This document shows positions 19,288 to 31,812 of a stretch of 64,000 bases of DNA, piece after piece. Source of the stretch: Berberis thunbergii (taxonomy: Eukaryota > Streptophyta > Magnoliopsida > Ranunculales > Berberidaceae); the NCBI GenBank assembly GCA_003290165.1, contig QNQO01000547.1:310001-374000 (forward strand), read 5' to 3'. Position 1 is the first letter of the stretch. Every line of letters starts with the position of its first letter. Under the pieces are notes generated by a model. That model saw nothing but the letters and a program-made list of their open reading frames with translations. It did not search any database and was not told the origin of the DNA. Position numbers and translations under genes: made by a program.

Positions 19288-22200
19288 TCATGCATATTTT
19301 CTACCCCTAGCATCATCAAATAAAATTTTCTTAATGTCTTCCGCAAAAGAACTAGGAATTATCTCTATAAACTCATTGTTAGGAAGTAGCTTTGCCAGTT
19401 TATCCGCTGCCTGGTTTGTTTCCCACACTGTGTGTCGGACCCTGCATCCCACAAACTTTTTGAGTGCCCCCTTAATCCTTCTAGTAGTGTGAATTGCTTC
19501 CCATGGAGAAGCTTTATCAGAAGTGAGATACTTAACAGCAATATTGGAGTCCATGCTAAATTCCACTCTCTGAAGTCCATATCGATGTGCCAGCTTGATA
19601 CCCAGTTCTATCCCCTAAAGCTCATGTAGCAGGACAGTCTGTGCTCTTTGACTCCCTGCCCCAACTGCCACCACCACTCCATAATGGTTCCTGATTATTG
19701 CCCCATAACCTTTTCTAGTTCCTGTCAGTGAACCATTAGAATTAGCTTTAAACCAGCCTTGTTCAGGCCGCTGCCATGCATGCAAAAAGGGTGTACAAAA
19801 CCTGAAATTCACTTGAACTCTCCACTTGTCAAAGAATCTTCGATTATCAGCATTATCTTCTACTTGGAGGTCCAAGACTGAAACTCGAAACCTGACATCT
19901 TCTATGATCTTGGTCACCACTTCAGTAACCCTTGATTGGAATAGTTTGTAGTTCCTTTCTGTCCAGATATGATATGTAGTTGCATTTAGAGCAAGCCTTC
20001 TTAACACACTGATAGGGGAGTTACTAGAGAACTTATTCTCACACCATCTCCACTCGGCATCCTAGTCCATCGGTTGGTGTTTATAGCCTAGCTGGTTAAG
20101 AATATGTGTCCATATAAATCCAGAGTACTTGCACTTGAAAAAAAGGTGTGCTTCACACTCTGAACCATCACTACATAGTGGGCACAGCGAGCGATCGGTG
20201 ACTCCCCATTTCAGTAGTTTGTCTTGTGTCTTGAGTGCCTTGTGCAGGGCTAACCAAGTGGTGAAGTTATGCCTGGGAATTTTGCCTGTGAACCACACAA
20301 GTTTAGACCATGATATGGAATGTGATATGTGCCTTATGGAGTGGTATGCACTCTTGTTTGAGAACTCCCCATTGTGACCCCCCATCCAGGTGACAACATC
20401 TCTATGTTCAGTGTCGAGTTCCACCAGTCCTAGGTCTTCATAGATGTCAGCAATGTTCAATCTTTCTTGCCTGCTGGTGTCCCATTTGTCATTCTGAATG
20501 AGTGCACTAACCTTTGCATTGCGGTGAAGTGAGGAGTGGTAGGTTAGATGCTGTGGGAACCGGTTGAGTAGAATACCCTGAAGGTGCCATGGATCTTTCC
20601 ATAGCATAGTGTCCTGACCATCACCTATGGAGTGAACTATAAGTGAGTTAGCCTGTGCCCTGCATTTTAGAATATTGCGCCAGTAACAAGAGGCTTCAGT
20701 TGGAATGTCCATAGTCCACAAGGTTTTATCTTTGATCAGATTGGACTTAGTCCACTTCACCCACAGGTTGTCCTTATTCGATACTATGTTTCAGACATGC
20801 CTCATCATGGCAGCCTTATTTGAAGTTTCAATGCATCTGATGCCCAAGCCTCCTTCAGTATAAGGGCTGCAGATACATTGTCATGTGACCATTGGCTTCT
20901 TTGCGTAATTCTCTGATCCTGACCATGAGAAGTTCCTCATTATAGTTGTTATGTCTTCTCGTATGCTAGTAGCCAGGATAAAACAAGAAGTTCAGTAAAC
21001 ATGGAGACTGTTCAGGACAGCCTTAATGAGTGTAACCCTGCGTGCATATGAGAGATTTACACTCTTTTCCTAACTCTGTCTATCAGTGGGAGGCATTGGT
21101 TATAGTCCAAGCGGGAAGAAATGAGAGGGAGACCCAAGTATTTCACAGGAAGGGCTTCTAGTTTAAAATCAAGAGAACTAGTAATCATCTGGAGTTCTTC
21201 ACTAGGCACCCCAGCTGCAAACAAATTGCTTTTGGAGCAGTTAATGGTAAGGCCAGTGCATGATCTGAAAGTTATTAGAGCTTGGGATAGAGCCATTGCA
21301 GACCTGGTACTGCCCTTGAAGAATGCAATTAAATCATCAGCAAAACAGAGGTGTGTAATCTGTGGGTTTATACACTTCGGGTGCAACCCATACTCTCCGA
21401 CTGCCACTTTGTTCTTTAGTATTAAGTGTAGGACTTCCATGACCAAGACGAATAGGTACAGTGACATCGGGCGACCTTGCTGTATGCCTCGCTTAGCCTT
21501 TATGAAACCTTTGGGGGAGCCATTGAGGGAGATGGAGAATCTAGGTGTAGTGATGCAAGCTTGCACCCAGTCAATGAACAAGTCAGGAAAATGTAGTTTT
21601 TTCATGACATGTGTGATTGTCTCCCACCTGACCGTATCATAGGCCTTCCTAAGGTCAATCTTTGCAGCACATCTAGGAGCTCCCTTATCTCTGTGATAGT
21701 TCCTGAATAACTCATAAGCTAGCATCACATTGTCATGGATGTATCTACCTTTTTTGAATGATGATTGATCCGAGCTGACAAGCCTGTGAATCACTTTCTT
21801 CATCCTATTGGTCATGATCTTAGTGATGCATTTGTACAAGACATTGCAACATGATATCGGCCTGAAATCAGCCAAATATGATGCACTAGGAATCTTTGGG
21901 ATCAGAGTTATGCAAGTAGCATTTAACTCCCCAAGGAGCTTCCTATTTCTGGAAAAAAATTGTACTGCCCTTGTGAAGTCAAGTGCCTATGATCCTCTAG
22001 GTGGTTTTGAAAAAGAGTGAGGAGAAGCCATCCGGTCCTGGGGCCTTATCTGAGCCTATGGAAGTCAATGCTTCACTAATTTCATTCCTAGTCACCTCTT
22101 GAACCAGGTCTAAAGCCTCCACTCTAGTTATGGTTCGTTCGGGCTGCAGGTTATCAATGATTGTAGGGTCATAGGAACTCTGATTTCCAGCAAAGATCTC

Positions 22201-23415
22201 TTCAAAGTACTGAATGCATTCCTCCTCTATGTCCTTCATAGCTTCTAGTTTTTCATTCTGAGAGTTGTAGAGTGCCAGGATCTTTTTTTATCTCCTTTCA
22301 CGTAAATGATGGTGGAAGTAGCTGACATTTTTATCTCCTGATAACATGTGCTTAGCTTTAGCTTTTTGTAACACTTCTGAGTCTGCATTGCGGGCTGCTA
22401 TAGCATACTTCTTAACTGCCAGTTTTTCAGTGGTTACTAGTACAGGATTAAGAGGGTCTAGCTGAAGTGAGCTTTGGGATGTCTCCATGAATTGTCTTGT
22501 TGCAATGACGCCACTCCTGGCATTGACAAAATTTCTTTTTCTCCACTCTGTTAGTTGTTGCTTTGCTCTTTTTAGTTTTTGCACGAAGCAATAGGTCACG
22601 TTACCCCTAACTGTCTGACCCCAGGCAGCTTGTACCACATCCAGATAACCTTGTTCATGCACCCAGTAGTTGTAAAATTTGAATGGAATGGGCCCTGGAT
22701 TCTTATGCTCATAAATGGTTAAGACCACTGGGTAGTGGTCGGAGACCCCTGGGTTCAGAAAATCCACCTCAGAGTTAGGCATATCGATTAACCATTCGTG
22801 GTTTATCATGGCCCTATCAAGTTTAGACATGACTCGAGTCTCACCAATTTGTTTGTTGCTCCATGTTAAGAAGCATCCTTTATATTGACAATCAAATAGG
22901 CCCGACTTCATTGCACATTCAGCAAAGTCTATGAATTGTCCAGGTCGTATCTCCTCTCCTTCTATTCGTTCCTGGGAGTTTAAAATTGAGTTGAAGTCCC
23001 CTAGGACTGACCATGGCAGTTTGTTGGTTGTGGAAAAAGTTTGTAGCTCAGACCATAACTTCTTCCTGGGTGTATTGAAGCTATTCCCATACACAAAAGT
23101 TAAAATACAGGTAAAGCCATTTGGCCAAATTGCATTCAAGAAAATGGCCTGCTCTGACCTGGAGATTACGCTGATGTTCACGGCTTGTGGGTCCCATAAG
23201 ACCCAAATTCTCCCTCCCTGGACTAGGTCATTGTTGTCCACTGCTAGCCAATCTCGCATCAGTTCCTTTTGGATCTTGTCTTTTTTTTCACTGCTAACTT
23301 TTTTCTCGACCAGGCCTATAATACTGACTTTCTGTTTTTGAATTAGCTTTCGAACTTCACTTTGTTTTAAGGGGTCATTAAGACCCCTAACATTCCAGCA
23401 AGCGAACTTAATCAT
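19288..23415 (-). pseudogene. L1 ORF2: endonuclease, reverse transcriptase, zf-RVT, RNase H; degenerate
   Basis: The frame begins MIKFACWNVRGLN, the normal start of an apurinic-type endonuclease (23415-22288, with LGDFNSIL and SDHYPVVL). The linker 22239-21997 ends in APGPDGFSSLFF. The region 21997-21875 is degenerate. Reverse transcriptase (21875-21057) has FRPISCCNVLYKCITKI, KIDLRKAYDTVRW, the GIQQGRPMSLYLF block and CFADD in place of YADD. The zinc-binding region follows at 20760-20062 (CPLCSDGSECEAHLFFKC). RNase H (about 20007-19288) begins FKANSNGSL, where the first catalytic Asp has become Asn. The total span matches a normal 1350-1400 residue ORF2. Stops near 22285 and 19615 and several frame changes mark it as inactive. 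Confidence 0.88.
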
Positions 23416-25250
23416 CTACACATGCAGCTTGTGAGTTTCCACCCCCACTAAGTTAGTAGCAGTTGCTCCTGGTGTATGCGTGGGAACTCTATTGGTATGT
23501 GTCCGTCTTGCAATTGGTTCAGTCTCCATTACTTGCTGGACCTCAAAAGGGTTGCTTTTGCTTGGTAGATTGTGGATTCTAGGCTGAGCCAGTGCTTGCT
23601 TAACGCCGCCTCTGTGGCTACTCACAGTCTCCAATCCCCTATTTGTAGCTCCTTGAGTGGAATTTGATGTTGCCTCCTTGTGGTGGCCAGCGACATTTAG
23701 TGTGCTAGGTGCAATTAAGTCATGTGTAGTCTGGCTAGAAGGTGGTTTATCCACCTTACAAGCAAGGGGAGTGTCCCTTGCTGTCTGGGTGCCTTCCGCT
23801 TGCACACTGGTTGCAACTTCTTGCCCATTGGCTGTCATAAATCCATCTACTAGTTGCCCATTAAAGACTTGAGTTGTGGTGTCAGCAATAGCTACTACAA
23901 GTTTCATATCAGCATTTGTGACTGTATTCAGCATTCCAGAATTGGCTTCCACAATTTGCAGATCAGTTGGATCTGCCACTACTGGCTCGACAGTGAGCAA
24001 GTTTTCATGGCCATCTATTGGTACTTGGTGCACTGATGCATTCATGTTATCTTTCTGCACACCAGTTAGTGCCTCATTGCTGGAGTGGTTTAGAGCATCA
24101 TCTGTCATTCCATTCATAATTTCCGTATCCTGCATGTGTGGTTGTATCTCCCTGGGCCTGATATGTTGCTCCTCATGCTGACCCTGGTTTAGCGGTTCGC
24201 TTGTCAGTCCATTGGCTGCTTCCTTCATGTCATTCTCACCTTGTCTACTAGTGTCCTTGCATCTACTAGCAACCGTGGTCCATTCATCTGGTGATCCGTT
24301 AGTGCTCTTCCTTCCCTGCTTCTGGTTTGGCCTCCAGTACTTCGCAGTAGGCTTCAGAGTATCCTTCTGTTTGGGAAATTTAGTGGAGTTATGCCAAAAG
24401 CCCACACAATGTTTACATCTTTCTGGTCGCCAAGAATATTCAACATCCACTATGGAAGTCCTTCCATCATCAGAAACCACTCTTACCTCAGTTGGGAACT
24501 TGCTGCTTGAGGCCATCTCAACACATACTCTCGCAAAAGAGAGTCTAGTTCTCTGCTCGGTGGCTTTGTCCAGCATTAGGGGGACCCCGAGTGCACTAGA
24601 AATGGCTTGAAGTCCTTTGGGACTCCAAAGAAATAGAGGAACTTTCCTCAAGTTGACCCAGATAGGAACTGAGTTAAGCACCTCTACATCATCTTCCATA
24701 TAAGGTTGCCAATGCCTGATTAAGAACAAACGACTCGCTATGTGCACAGGTCCCATTTCTAGGACATGGATCTTGTCTGCCTCATTTAGGAATTTGAAAA
24801 CAAATGCCTTCTCACCATATACAGACATCTCAAATCCATTTTTAGGCCCCAGATTCTCTTTAATGATTCATTAACAAAGCTAAAGGATAGTTTCTTACAA
24901 ATGAAGTTGCCAATAATATATTGTTCACATTCAGCGAGTCTTTTGTTATGCTCTGCAATCTTGATCTGCACCACCGCTTGGCCATCAACCATAGTTGGAG
25001 GGATGTAGGATAACCTAGTCATCCCTGGTCCTTGGCGGCTAGTAAACAGAGATGCCCAACTCACTGTTTTAGGCTTGTTGGTAGTGACGGTCACATGGCG
25101 TACATGGTGGCCATCCGTAGGTACGCCTGCATTGAATATCGCTGGATCAGATCTAACAACGGTGCTATGCTCCTGGACTGTTCCAGGTTCTGGCGCAGAG
25201 TCTACATGGCCCCTCTTAATCAACTGGTGGAGGGGTTGACGTCATCCTTG
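23416..25250 (-). pseudogene. L1 ORF1 (DUF4283 plus zinc knuckle), frameshifted
   Basis: The N-terminal piece (about 25250-24786) contains TVSWASLFTSRQGPG, the usual start of plant LINE ORF1. A frameshift near 24830 joins it to 24828-23416. The second piece carries the DUF4283 core (GEKAFVFKFLNEADKIHVLE, HWQPYMEDDVEVLNSVPIWV) and the zinc knuckle WRPERCKHCVGFWHNSTKFP, in which the last cysteine of CX2CX4HX4C has become Phe. A long low-complexity tail follows. DUF4283 proteins bind nucleic acid and act as the LINE's RNP protein. An ATG at about 25245 is out of frame with the DUF4283 frame, so the start is also damaged. ORF1 stops at 23416 and ORF2 begins on the next base. Confidence 0.85.
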
Positions 25251-25400
25251 TAGGATCAGATCAGCAATCGTCATGAGAAAAAACCAAACCCTAGAATCGC
25301 CTAGCTTTCAAATCGCTCCTCAAGTGAGAGAAAACCTAAAGAGCCAAAATTCACCGTAGTAAATTATAAAAACTCTGAATTTTGATTTTGAAGCAAGCAG

Positions 25401-25490
25401 AGTTTTAAGGACCCCTTAACATTTATATTAATAAAAAGAATTCAAGTACAACACCTCTCCAGAAGGAGAGACACCACTACAAGGTTTTAC
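25401..25490 (-). repeat. Candidate LINE 3' end with terminal hairpin
   Basis: On the minus strand the hairpin CTCTCCTTCTGGAGAG is followed by GAATTCTTTTTATTAATAT and GTTAAGGGGTCC. The plus-strand L1 ends in a comparable hairpin (34957-34971), and 3' stem-loops are a known feature of plant L1 elements. Confidence 0.45.
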
Positions 25491-25712
25491 TCATTTTATG
25501 AATTGCTAACATTGGTAAGTTAATTACCTCCTTTGTTTTGAAGTATACTTCGTGTACTTTTTATTACCTTTCCTACGTCTAGTGGATCAACGAAGGCTTG
25601 GTACATAATTTGCTCCAACTTCTTCTAGTATAGCCTTGAGATGCTCGTATTTTTTGCGTCCAACAATCCGAGTTCCAATATCATAAAACTACTGAGGTTT
25701 CGCTGGCTTCGC

Positions 25713-26100
25713 TAAGGTTGAAAACCGAACCGACTTTGGTCAGTTTCAAAAACTTCAAACCGAAACCAAATCGACCATTAACAAAATCGAACTGAAATCG
25801 AATTAATTCTAATTTATGCAAACCGTAACCGAACCGACTAAAATAGAAATAAAATTGAATCGACCACCTATTTAAACATTATATTATTTTTATATAAAAT
25901 ATATTATTTAATTATATATATTTGGTCGGTTCGGTTTATCGATTAAAATCACATAGAAATCAAAAATCAAACCGACCACTTCGGTTTTGAATTTTTTAAA
26001 ACCAAAATCGAACTGAATCGAAATTAAACTGAATCGATTGGTTCGGTTTTGATCGGTTCAGTCGGTTTAATCGGTTTGGTCGATTTTTTGTTCAGTCCTA
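25713..26100. mobile_element. hAT-like MITE made of CGGTTCGGTTT-type repeats
   Basis: About 388 bp, left end TAAGGTTGAAAACCGAACCG, right end GGTCGATTTTTTGTTCAGTCCTA (inverted, imperfect). It is flanked by GGCTTCGC (25705-25712) and GGCTCCGC (26101-26108), an 8-bp target duplication with one mismatch, as expected for hAT elements. The interior is full of GGTTCGGTTTT-like repeats on both strands around an AT-rich centre. It splits the remains of the second LINE. Confidence 0.7.
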
Positions 26101-26301
26101 GGCTCCGCTATATCATCACTACATGCATTCATTGCTTCAAAATTGTTGAAGTGATTTTCGTCATTATCCTCGTCTCCTTTCCTGTCCAAAAAAGCGTATT
26201 GAGGGACCCATGTGCTTGTATTTGGATAATGGAAAAGTCCGTTCAATGATTGATCCTCTTCTATGTCCATACTTGTCTCATAGACGGTTTCGTTCAAGGC
26301 T

Positions 26302-27649
26302 TGGTCTAGTGCTTTATCACCTTGCGCAATCTCTTGGCCAATCTGCTCTTCATATGGTTCAATATCACCTTCCTATCTTCCAACAACTCTTCATTTTGTA
26401 CCTCACGAATATCAGCAATCTTGTCTTCCTCTCTCAGCTGCTTTTTATTTTGTACATGTTGGTTTACAACGAAACCTTCCTCATCATAGTTTTGGAGACT
26501 AGCAACCTCGTTCAAGGACCGATCTATGTTATCAATCTGGACATTATCTCCTTGCACGATCTCCTGAACAGAATGATGAGTATGTCCTTCAATCTCCCCT
26601 TCTTTCATCTCTGGATCTACAAAGAAGGCCTATATATTGTTAGTCCATTCTATATCATAGTTCTCATGAACACATTGCAGGACATTGAATGAATTATTGT
26701 CCATCCTAAGGTTTTCCTTTTCATTTATGAACTTCTCATTTGTCATTTTGATTTCTACCCATTCTCGAGTATTCTTCCTAGTAGTACCTTGTTGATTTCT
26801 TACCCCTTTGACCCATGCTGCTTTCGTAACCCTTTCTGCGATTCAACATCTTTTCCTTTTGTCGTTGGACCTGGACAATAACATCATCCATACACTTGCA
26901 TTTTTCTTGCTCAAAGACTCAACAAAGGCTTCCAAGGATAATCAATAATAACCTCATCAAGCTCTTCATCTTCTGTACCAATATCTAATTTGATTTTAAT
27001 AAGAATTTGTTGATTTAACCTACACACACACAACAGCAAATTTGAGTCTAGTTCTTGTAGCTATTGCCCTATCAAATAGATTGGGTTTTCCTACATAACT
27101 AGCAATGTGTCTTAACCATGCACTACTCCACATACATGTAGGAACATTGTACATATGAATGCATACAGGGATAGTGGTTACCTCCTTATTTAGGCACTTG
27201 AGATCCTCTTTCCATGGTTTAGTACCCATCATCTTGTCTCTAACCTTAAAGGCTCCCATTTCCAGCGCAATATCACAGTGTTCCATGCTCGAGAACTTGA
27301 AGAAGTACTCTCCATTCGAAGTTGCTTTAATGGACCCTTTAGGATTCCATCTACATTCCACTGCTAGTTTTACTTGAATGAGGGGAGGTGGGTTTTCAAA
27401 TAACATTCCAACCAGTTGGTTTTCCCATATCTTTTTGGCCTCTTGTAGAATACCGGAAGGGCAGATTAGTGCATCATATTGCAGCATCAGATCTGCAAAG
27501 TGAACAGGAATTCCATGCTCAGTACAAGGATTTTGACCACCAAACATTTGACTCCAGCTTCTCATTTGGTTGTCATTTCCTACCGAATTGTTTGGTTGTT
27601 GCGTGCTTACTGCCGCCCATCCTCTCGGCAAGACGTCGAAGGAGGCCAT
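26302..27649 (-). pseudogene. L1 ORF1 (DUF4283), damaged C-terminal part
   Basis: ATG at 27649. The first 210 residues are open (to 27020) and match DUF4283: SWSQMFGGQNP, GEYFFKFSSMEHCDIALEMG, TTIPVCIHMYNVPTCMWSSA and TRTRLKFAVVCV. A stop and frame changes follow. Downstream frames (26608-26306 and 26297-26067) are Glu/Asp-rich, like the low-complexity tail of LINE ORF1. It is shorter than the neighbouring ORF1 at 25250-23416 and clearly different in sequence, so the two LINEs belong to different subfamilies. Confidence 0.75.
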
Positions 27650-28170
27650 CGCTCAGAACAAGTCGCAAATTCCTCTCCTTGCTGAGTAGTAGGCTCTCAA
27701 TGAGCCATCAAGCTTCCTCTCAGCATATTTGAACTCCCTCTCTCTGGCTAGATCTCAGGGGAGGGGAGGTAGAAAGAGGAGGAAGGGAGGTGGAACAGAT
27801 CAGGATGTGGAGAGGGGGAGGTGTGGAGGAGGGGAAACGGAAGCCCCAAGTCTAAACACTCTAAATTTTCCCCTGCCCAGCAATGGATCCGACAATGCCA
27901 TTGACACTACTCCACAATTGTCAATTCTTTTACATGTATGATCCAAAAAAATTTTCTTTTTAATCATAAACTTCACAATAGGTTAATTGTTCATCTTTTT
28001 CAAGTACTCTTTTGAATGGTAAGAATGTTTACGTGTATCATTCAAACCAGAGCTTCTTTCTTAAATAAATTGAAATCTAAAATGACAAGCATTAGGAGAA
28101 AGCCTATATATTTGAATGTCAAATGTCAAAATCAGAAAGAGTCGTGGTATGATTGAATACATATTCATTT

Positions 28171-28350
28171 CACCACGCCAAATGGGCAATTTTTTAACAA
28201 TTTCAAATTGTATTACTTTTGTTATGTAACAGTCAACCAAACAACTTCAAGTCAAAACTAAATTCAGGCAAAATTTTGAAAAATAGTTTCACAAATAAAG
28301 TGATACAATAAATTGGATCACAATGAATGATATCGCTTGCAGCACGATAC
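28171..28350. mobile_element. Left part of a CACTA-like MITE split by the plus-strand L1
   Basis: It begins CACCACGCCAAATGGGCAAT and then follows the interior of the MITE at 36589 (GTCAACCAAACAACTTCAAG, GTGATACAATAAATTGGATC). It breaks off at GCACGATAC, where the L1 begins, and continues at 34994. Confidence 0.75.
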
Positions 28351-28361
28351 CACGGCTGGAC

Positions 28362-30646
28362 ATGGAGGCGCACAACCCGAGGTTGCTACGTCGTCAAGGA
28401 CTTTCCTTCAAGCCTTGAGGGTCGTGAAGAAACTCACCATTGACGAAAAGCCAATGAAGGGAAATCGATTCCGGAAAGAGGGATGTCCGGTTTTGTCCAT
28501 GAATATTTCTGAAGCGAAAAGATGTGAAAGGTATGTTGAATCTTCGGTCATTGTTCATAAGTTCTCTAGTTATCGTCCGTCGTTAGAAGCTATTAGAGAA
28601 ACGATTCATCGAACTTGGGAGACTTTACTATGGGTTTGCTTGATCCGAGGCATGTTCTTGTTAGATTTTAAGTGGAAGAGGAGGTTAAAAAAGCTTTGTC
28701 GCAGGACTCATAAATGATTAGGGGTGTTCGATTTAAAGCTTTTCAATGGCATTAAGGTTTTAGCCTACGAGAAGACCTGATTTTAGCCCCTTTGTGGATA
28801 GATCTACCGAACCTACCCATTCAATTTTCTCATCCTCTATATTTGAAAGAGGTAGGGGATTCGATTGGCACTTTTCTGCGGATTGATGATAGCACGCTAG
28901 GCTTTACTAGATTAAACGCAGCCAAGTTGTGTGTGGAGATGGAGCTAGCGAGTGAACTTCCTAACCGTATTTGGCTAGAGTTCACTAGGGGGAAGGGCTT
29001 TTGGCAAAAATTGCTTACCCGGGTTTTAAATATTGTGAAAAGTGCTCTATGATTGGCCATACTTATGAAGCTTGTCGGAGACGCGGCGGGATTAAAAAGG
29101 ATAACCGTCAAGAATTGTCGAAGACGGATAACGGTAAGCATAGCGAAAGTGGAAAATCAATCTTTTGTGAACAAAGATCATGGTAAGCAGCCGAAGAGCA
29201 CAGAGTTGAAGTAGGTTTATCGCCCAGTGCTTAAACAAGTTAAGAACAAAGTCGAGAAGGCTAGTGTGAGCGGAGCAAAGGATACTAGAGGCATCGAGTT
29301 ACCCAGCCAGAATGGGATAGCCAATAAGCAGCAATTGAAATTACCAATCTCTGATGGGAGGGACATGGTTCAAACGAATGTTTTAGCCGATTTGGACCAA
29401 GATGGGGAATTGAATAATAGGCTGTATAAGGTTGAAAGAGTGGGAAACAAAGAATCAATTCAGGACATTTGGATCCCTGTGAGCAGTTTAGAAACAGATA
29501 GTCTCAAGCCTCCTAGCAAATTACTTGACTCTGTCACTAAACCGGTGTCGAAACTGATTTTGGCCAATGTGGAAATTGAGGATACGCAATTCATTACGGG
29601 ACAAGTTAATTTAGATGTTGTGACAAGTCATGAAGATAATTGAAATAGTAGTTTTACTCAATATAGGAATCAAATCGGTGCCAAAGTTGATATTGCTAAT
29701 AGTGATATGGATGCTTATGGTTAGATTAAGGAGCAGAAGTTAAAAGATTTTAGGGACGATTGTAGGGAGCCAAGGTACTCACCTAGAGGGATTGAAAAGG
29801 CGATTCAGGATGCGGAGGAGTATGGATCACAGGTTGCTTCGATTGGACAGGTAGTCGCGAACGGTGTGGCAGTGGTGCCTACATTGTTAGTGAATGCGGG
29901 GTCTGGACAAGTGGTCGCAAATGCTGGCCAAGATGTGCTTCCTGGATCGAATGCTGGCACCATTCCTTCTTACTCGAATGCTGGCCAGGTTGACATCAAG
30001 AGCCTTGCATTGATTGCTGGCACCATGCTCCCTGGATCGATTGGCCAGGTTGGTGCGATCATTGAGAAAGCAGGTGATGTTATCAATAATGTTGTAGGTT
30101 GCGAAGCTTCACTAGGAGCAGGGGACATGCTAGATGGCAGCGAGGATTCAGGACTGTTAGTCCCATTGGGAGCAGGAAATGTGAACTCTGATAGGTTGGT
30201 TGCATGTGACATAGCCGATGTGGAAGCAGGGGCAATGGACGTTGGTAACAAGTTTGTAGGGGAGGCTCAGGTTGAGCCAATTTTGGCACTTGCGCATGGC
30301 GCTAGAGAGGCCGTTAATGCACAGCGTTGAACACGGGCAGGAAATTGTGGTAAAGGATGATGTTTTGAATGTAGGAGTCACGTTGAATAAAGCGATATCA
30401 TTGATTAAAGAAAACCGCCGGCTACGGAGAAAGAAATTAAACATTAATATTCTTGAGAGCATCAGTGATGATAGTGATGACATTGGTTCAGAGTCTGAGG
30501 CTGGCCCACAGGCATCTTTGATTAGTGATTTGGAAATTGGAGTAGTGTCAGGAGGAGAGGCAAGTAAGAAAAAGGGTAAGACAGTCAGGATGGCGCACCC
30601 ACCGGGTACGCATCGTATGGCGAGGCCGAATGTTCTTAATGTCTAA
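28362..30646 (+). pseudogene. L1 ORF1 of the plus-strand LINE, degenerate
   Basis: An ATG at 28362 opens a frame that quickly stops. The frame two bases away carries the real sequence from about 28370 (SSRTFLQALRVVKK, then YRPSLEAIRETIHRTWETL of DUF4283). Other parts are in further frames: LWIDLPNLPIQFSHPLYLKE (about 28790) and AAKLCVEMELASELPNRIW. The zinc knuckle YCEKCSMIGHTYEACRR has intact CX2CX4HX4C spacing (about 29035-29085). The long tail (29227-30646) is low in complexity, with repeated SNAG and AGQV-like phrases at about 29890-30060. At least four frame changes are needed. Confidence 0.8.
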
Positions 30647-30656
30647 ACAAAAGATG

Positions 30657-31778
30657 TTTGACAACATAATGTTTTGGAATGCCCGTGGAGTTAGTAATAG
30701 AGCCACGAAATGCAGACTTAAAACAATGGTTAAAGAATTCAAAATGTTCCTCATTATGATAGCAGAACATATGATTGAAGCTTCCCGTTTCTTGGAGATT
30801 GGCAACAAAATTAAAATGTCAGGCTTTGAGTCTAATGAATCAGCGGGAGGAAAGATATGGATTTTTTTGGATGCTAATTTAGCGGTCTCGGTATTGGATG
30901 TGACAGATCAATGCATTCATTGCCAGGTAACCATTTCAATTAATCAGTCTTTCTTGATTACTTTTATATATGCTAAGTGCACAGTGGAAGAGAGAATGGG
31001 CCCTTTGGTCTCAGATGGAATTTTTGGCGTCTCAATATAATGGTCATTGGATGGTGGGAGGGGATTTCAATGCAATTGCCAGTAAGCAGGATAAACTTGG
31101 TGGGAACTCTCCCTCCTTGGCTAGCATGTCAAACTTCTCAGATTGTATTGAGCATTGTGGATTGATTGACTGTGGTTATATTGGGCCGAAGTATACTTGG
31201 TGTAACAATAGGCGTGGTGGTGATCGTATTTGGGCTAGGTTGGATAGAGTGTTTGTTAACTTTTTATGGCTAACCAACTATCCCAATACGAGGGCGGAGC
31301 ACTTTCAGCGCACGTTCTCGGATCATGCACCAATCTCCCCTTTCAGATTTCTGATTATGTGGATGACTCATCCAACTTTTCGCACCTTGGTGGAATCGGG
31401 CTGGGGTCAGGAATGCTCTAATATGAGGGCATTGGGAGTTGTGGACTATAAAATTAGATCTATTCGTAAAGCGCTTATTCAGTGGAACAGGGATGTTTTT
31501 GGTAATGTGTTTAGCAGGTTGAGGGCTTTAGAGGATGAAATGAGTCAATGGGAAAATTATCTGATTTCAGGTTGGGAATCGAATGGCTGTTTTGGATCTA
31601 ATTTGGATGCTAACTGGGATGTCAATGCTTGTTGTAACTTGAGCAGATGTCAAGCGGAATACAGATTGGCTTTTAAACAGGAGGAGTTGTTTTGGATGCA
31701 AAAAGCGGGGGAAAAAGATTTTAAGGATGAGGATGCTTGTACTAAGTATTTTTTTGCTTCAGTCAAATCTAAACAGGG

Positions 31779-31812
<34 letters not shown>

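Larger units (their letters stand above)
19288..25400 (-). mobile_element. L1-type LINE, nearly complete, minus strand
   Basis: In order on the minus strand: a candidate 5' leader (about 25400-25250), ORF1 with DUF4283 and a zinc knuckle (about 25250-23416), and ORF2 with endonuclease, reverse transcriptase, zinc-binding reverse-transcriptase region and RNase H (23415-19288). The domain order is that of plant L1 elements carrying RNase H. Several frameshifts and stops show that it is inactive. The 5' border is inferred from where the preceding element's 3' end seems to stop. Confidence 0.9.
25400..27940 (-). mobile_element. Second, internally deleted L1-type LINE, minus strand
   Basis: ORF1 (27649-about 26110) is preceded by a CT-rich 5' leader (27650-about 27935, minus strand). 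After the hAT-like MITE only about 300 bp remain, ending with a candidate LINE 3' end: a hairpin CTCTCCTTCTGGAGAG (25470-25454) and TTTTTATTAATATAAATG further on. The whole ORF2 is missing. Grouping ORF1 with this 3' end is an inference from position and strand. Confidence 0.6.

Noticed and set aside
26210..26692. 160-codon hydrophobic plus-strand frame
   Set aside because: Antisense of the acidic tail of a LINE ORF1; hydrophobicity is a by-product of antisense reading of Glu/Asp codons.
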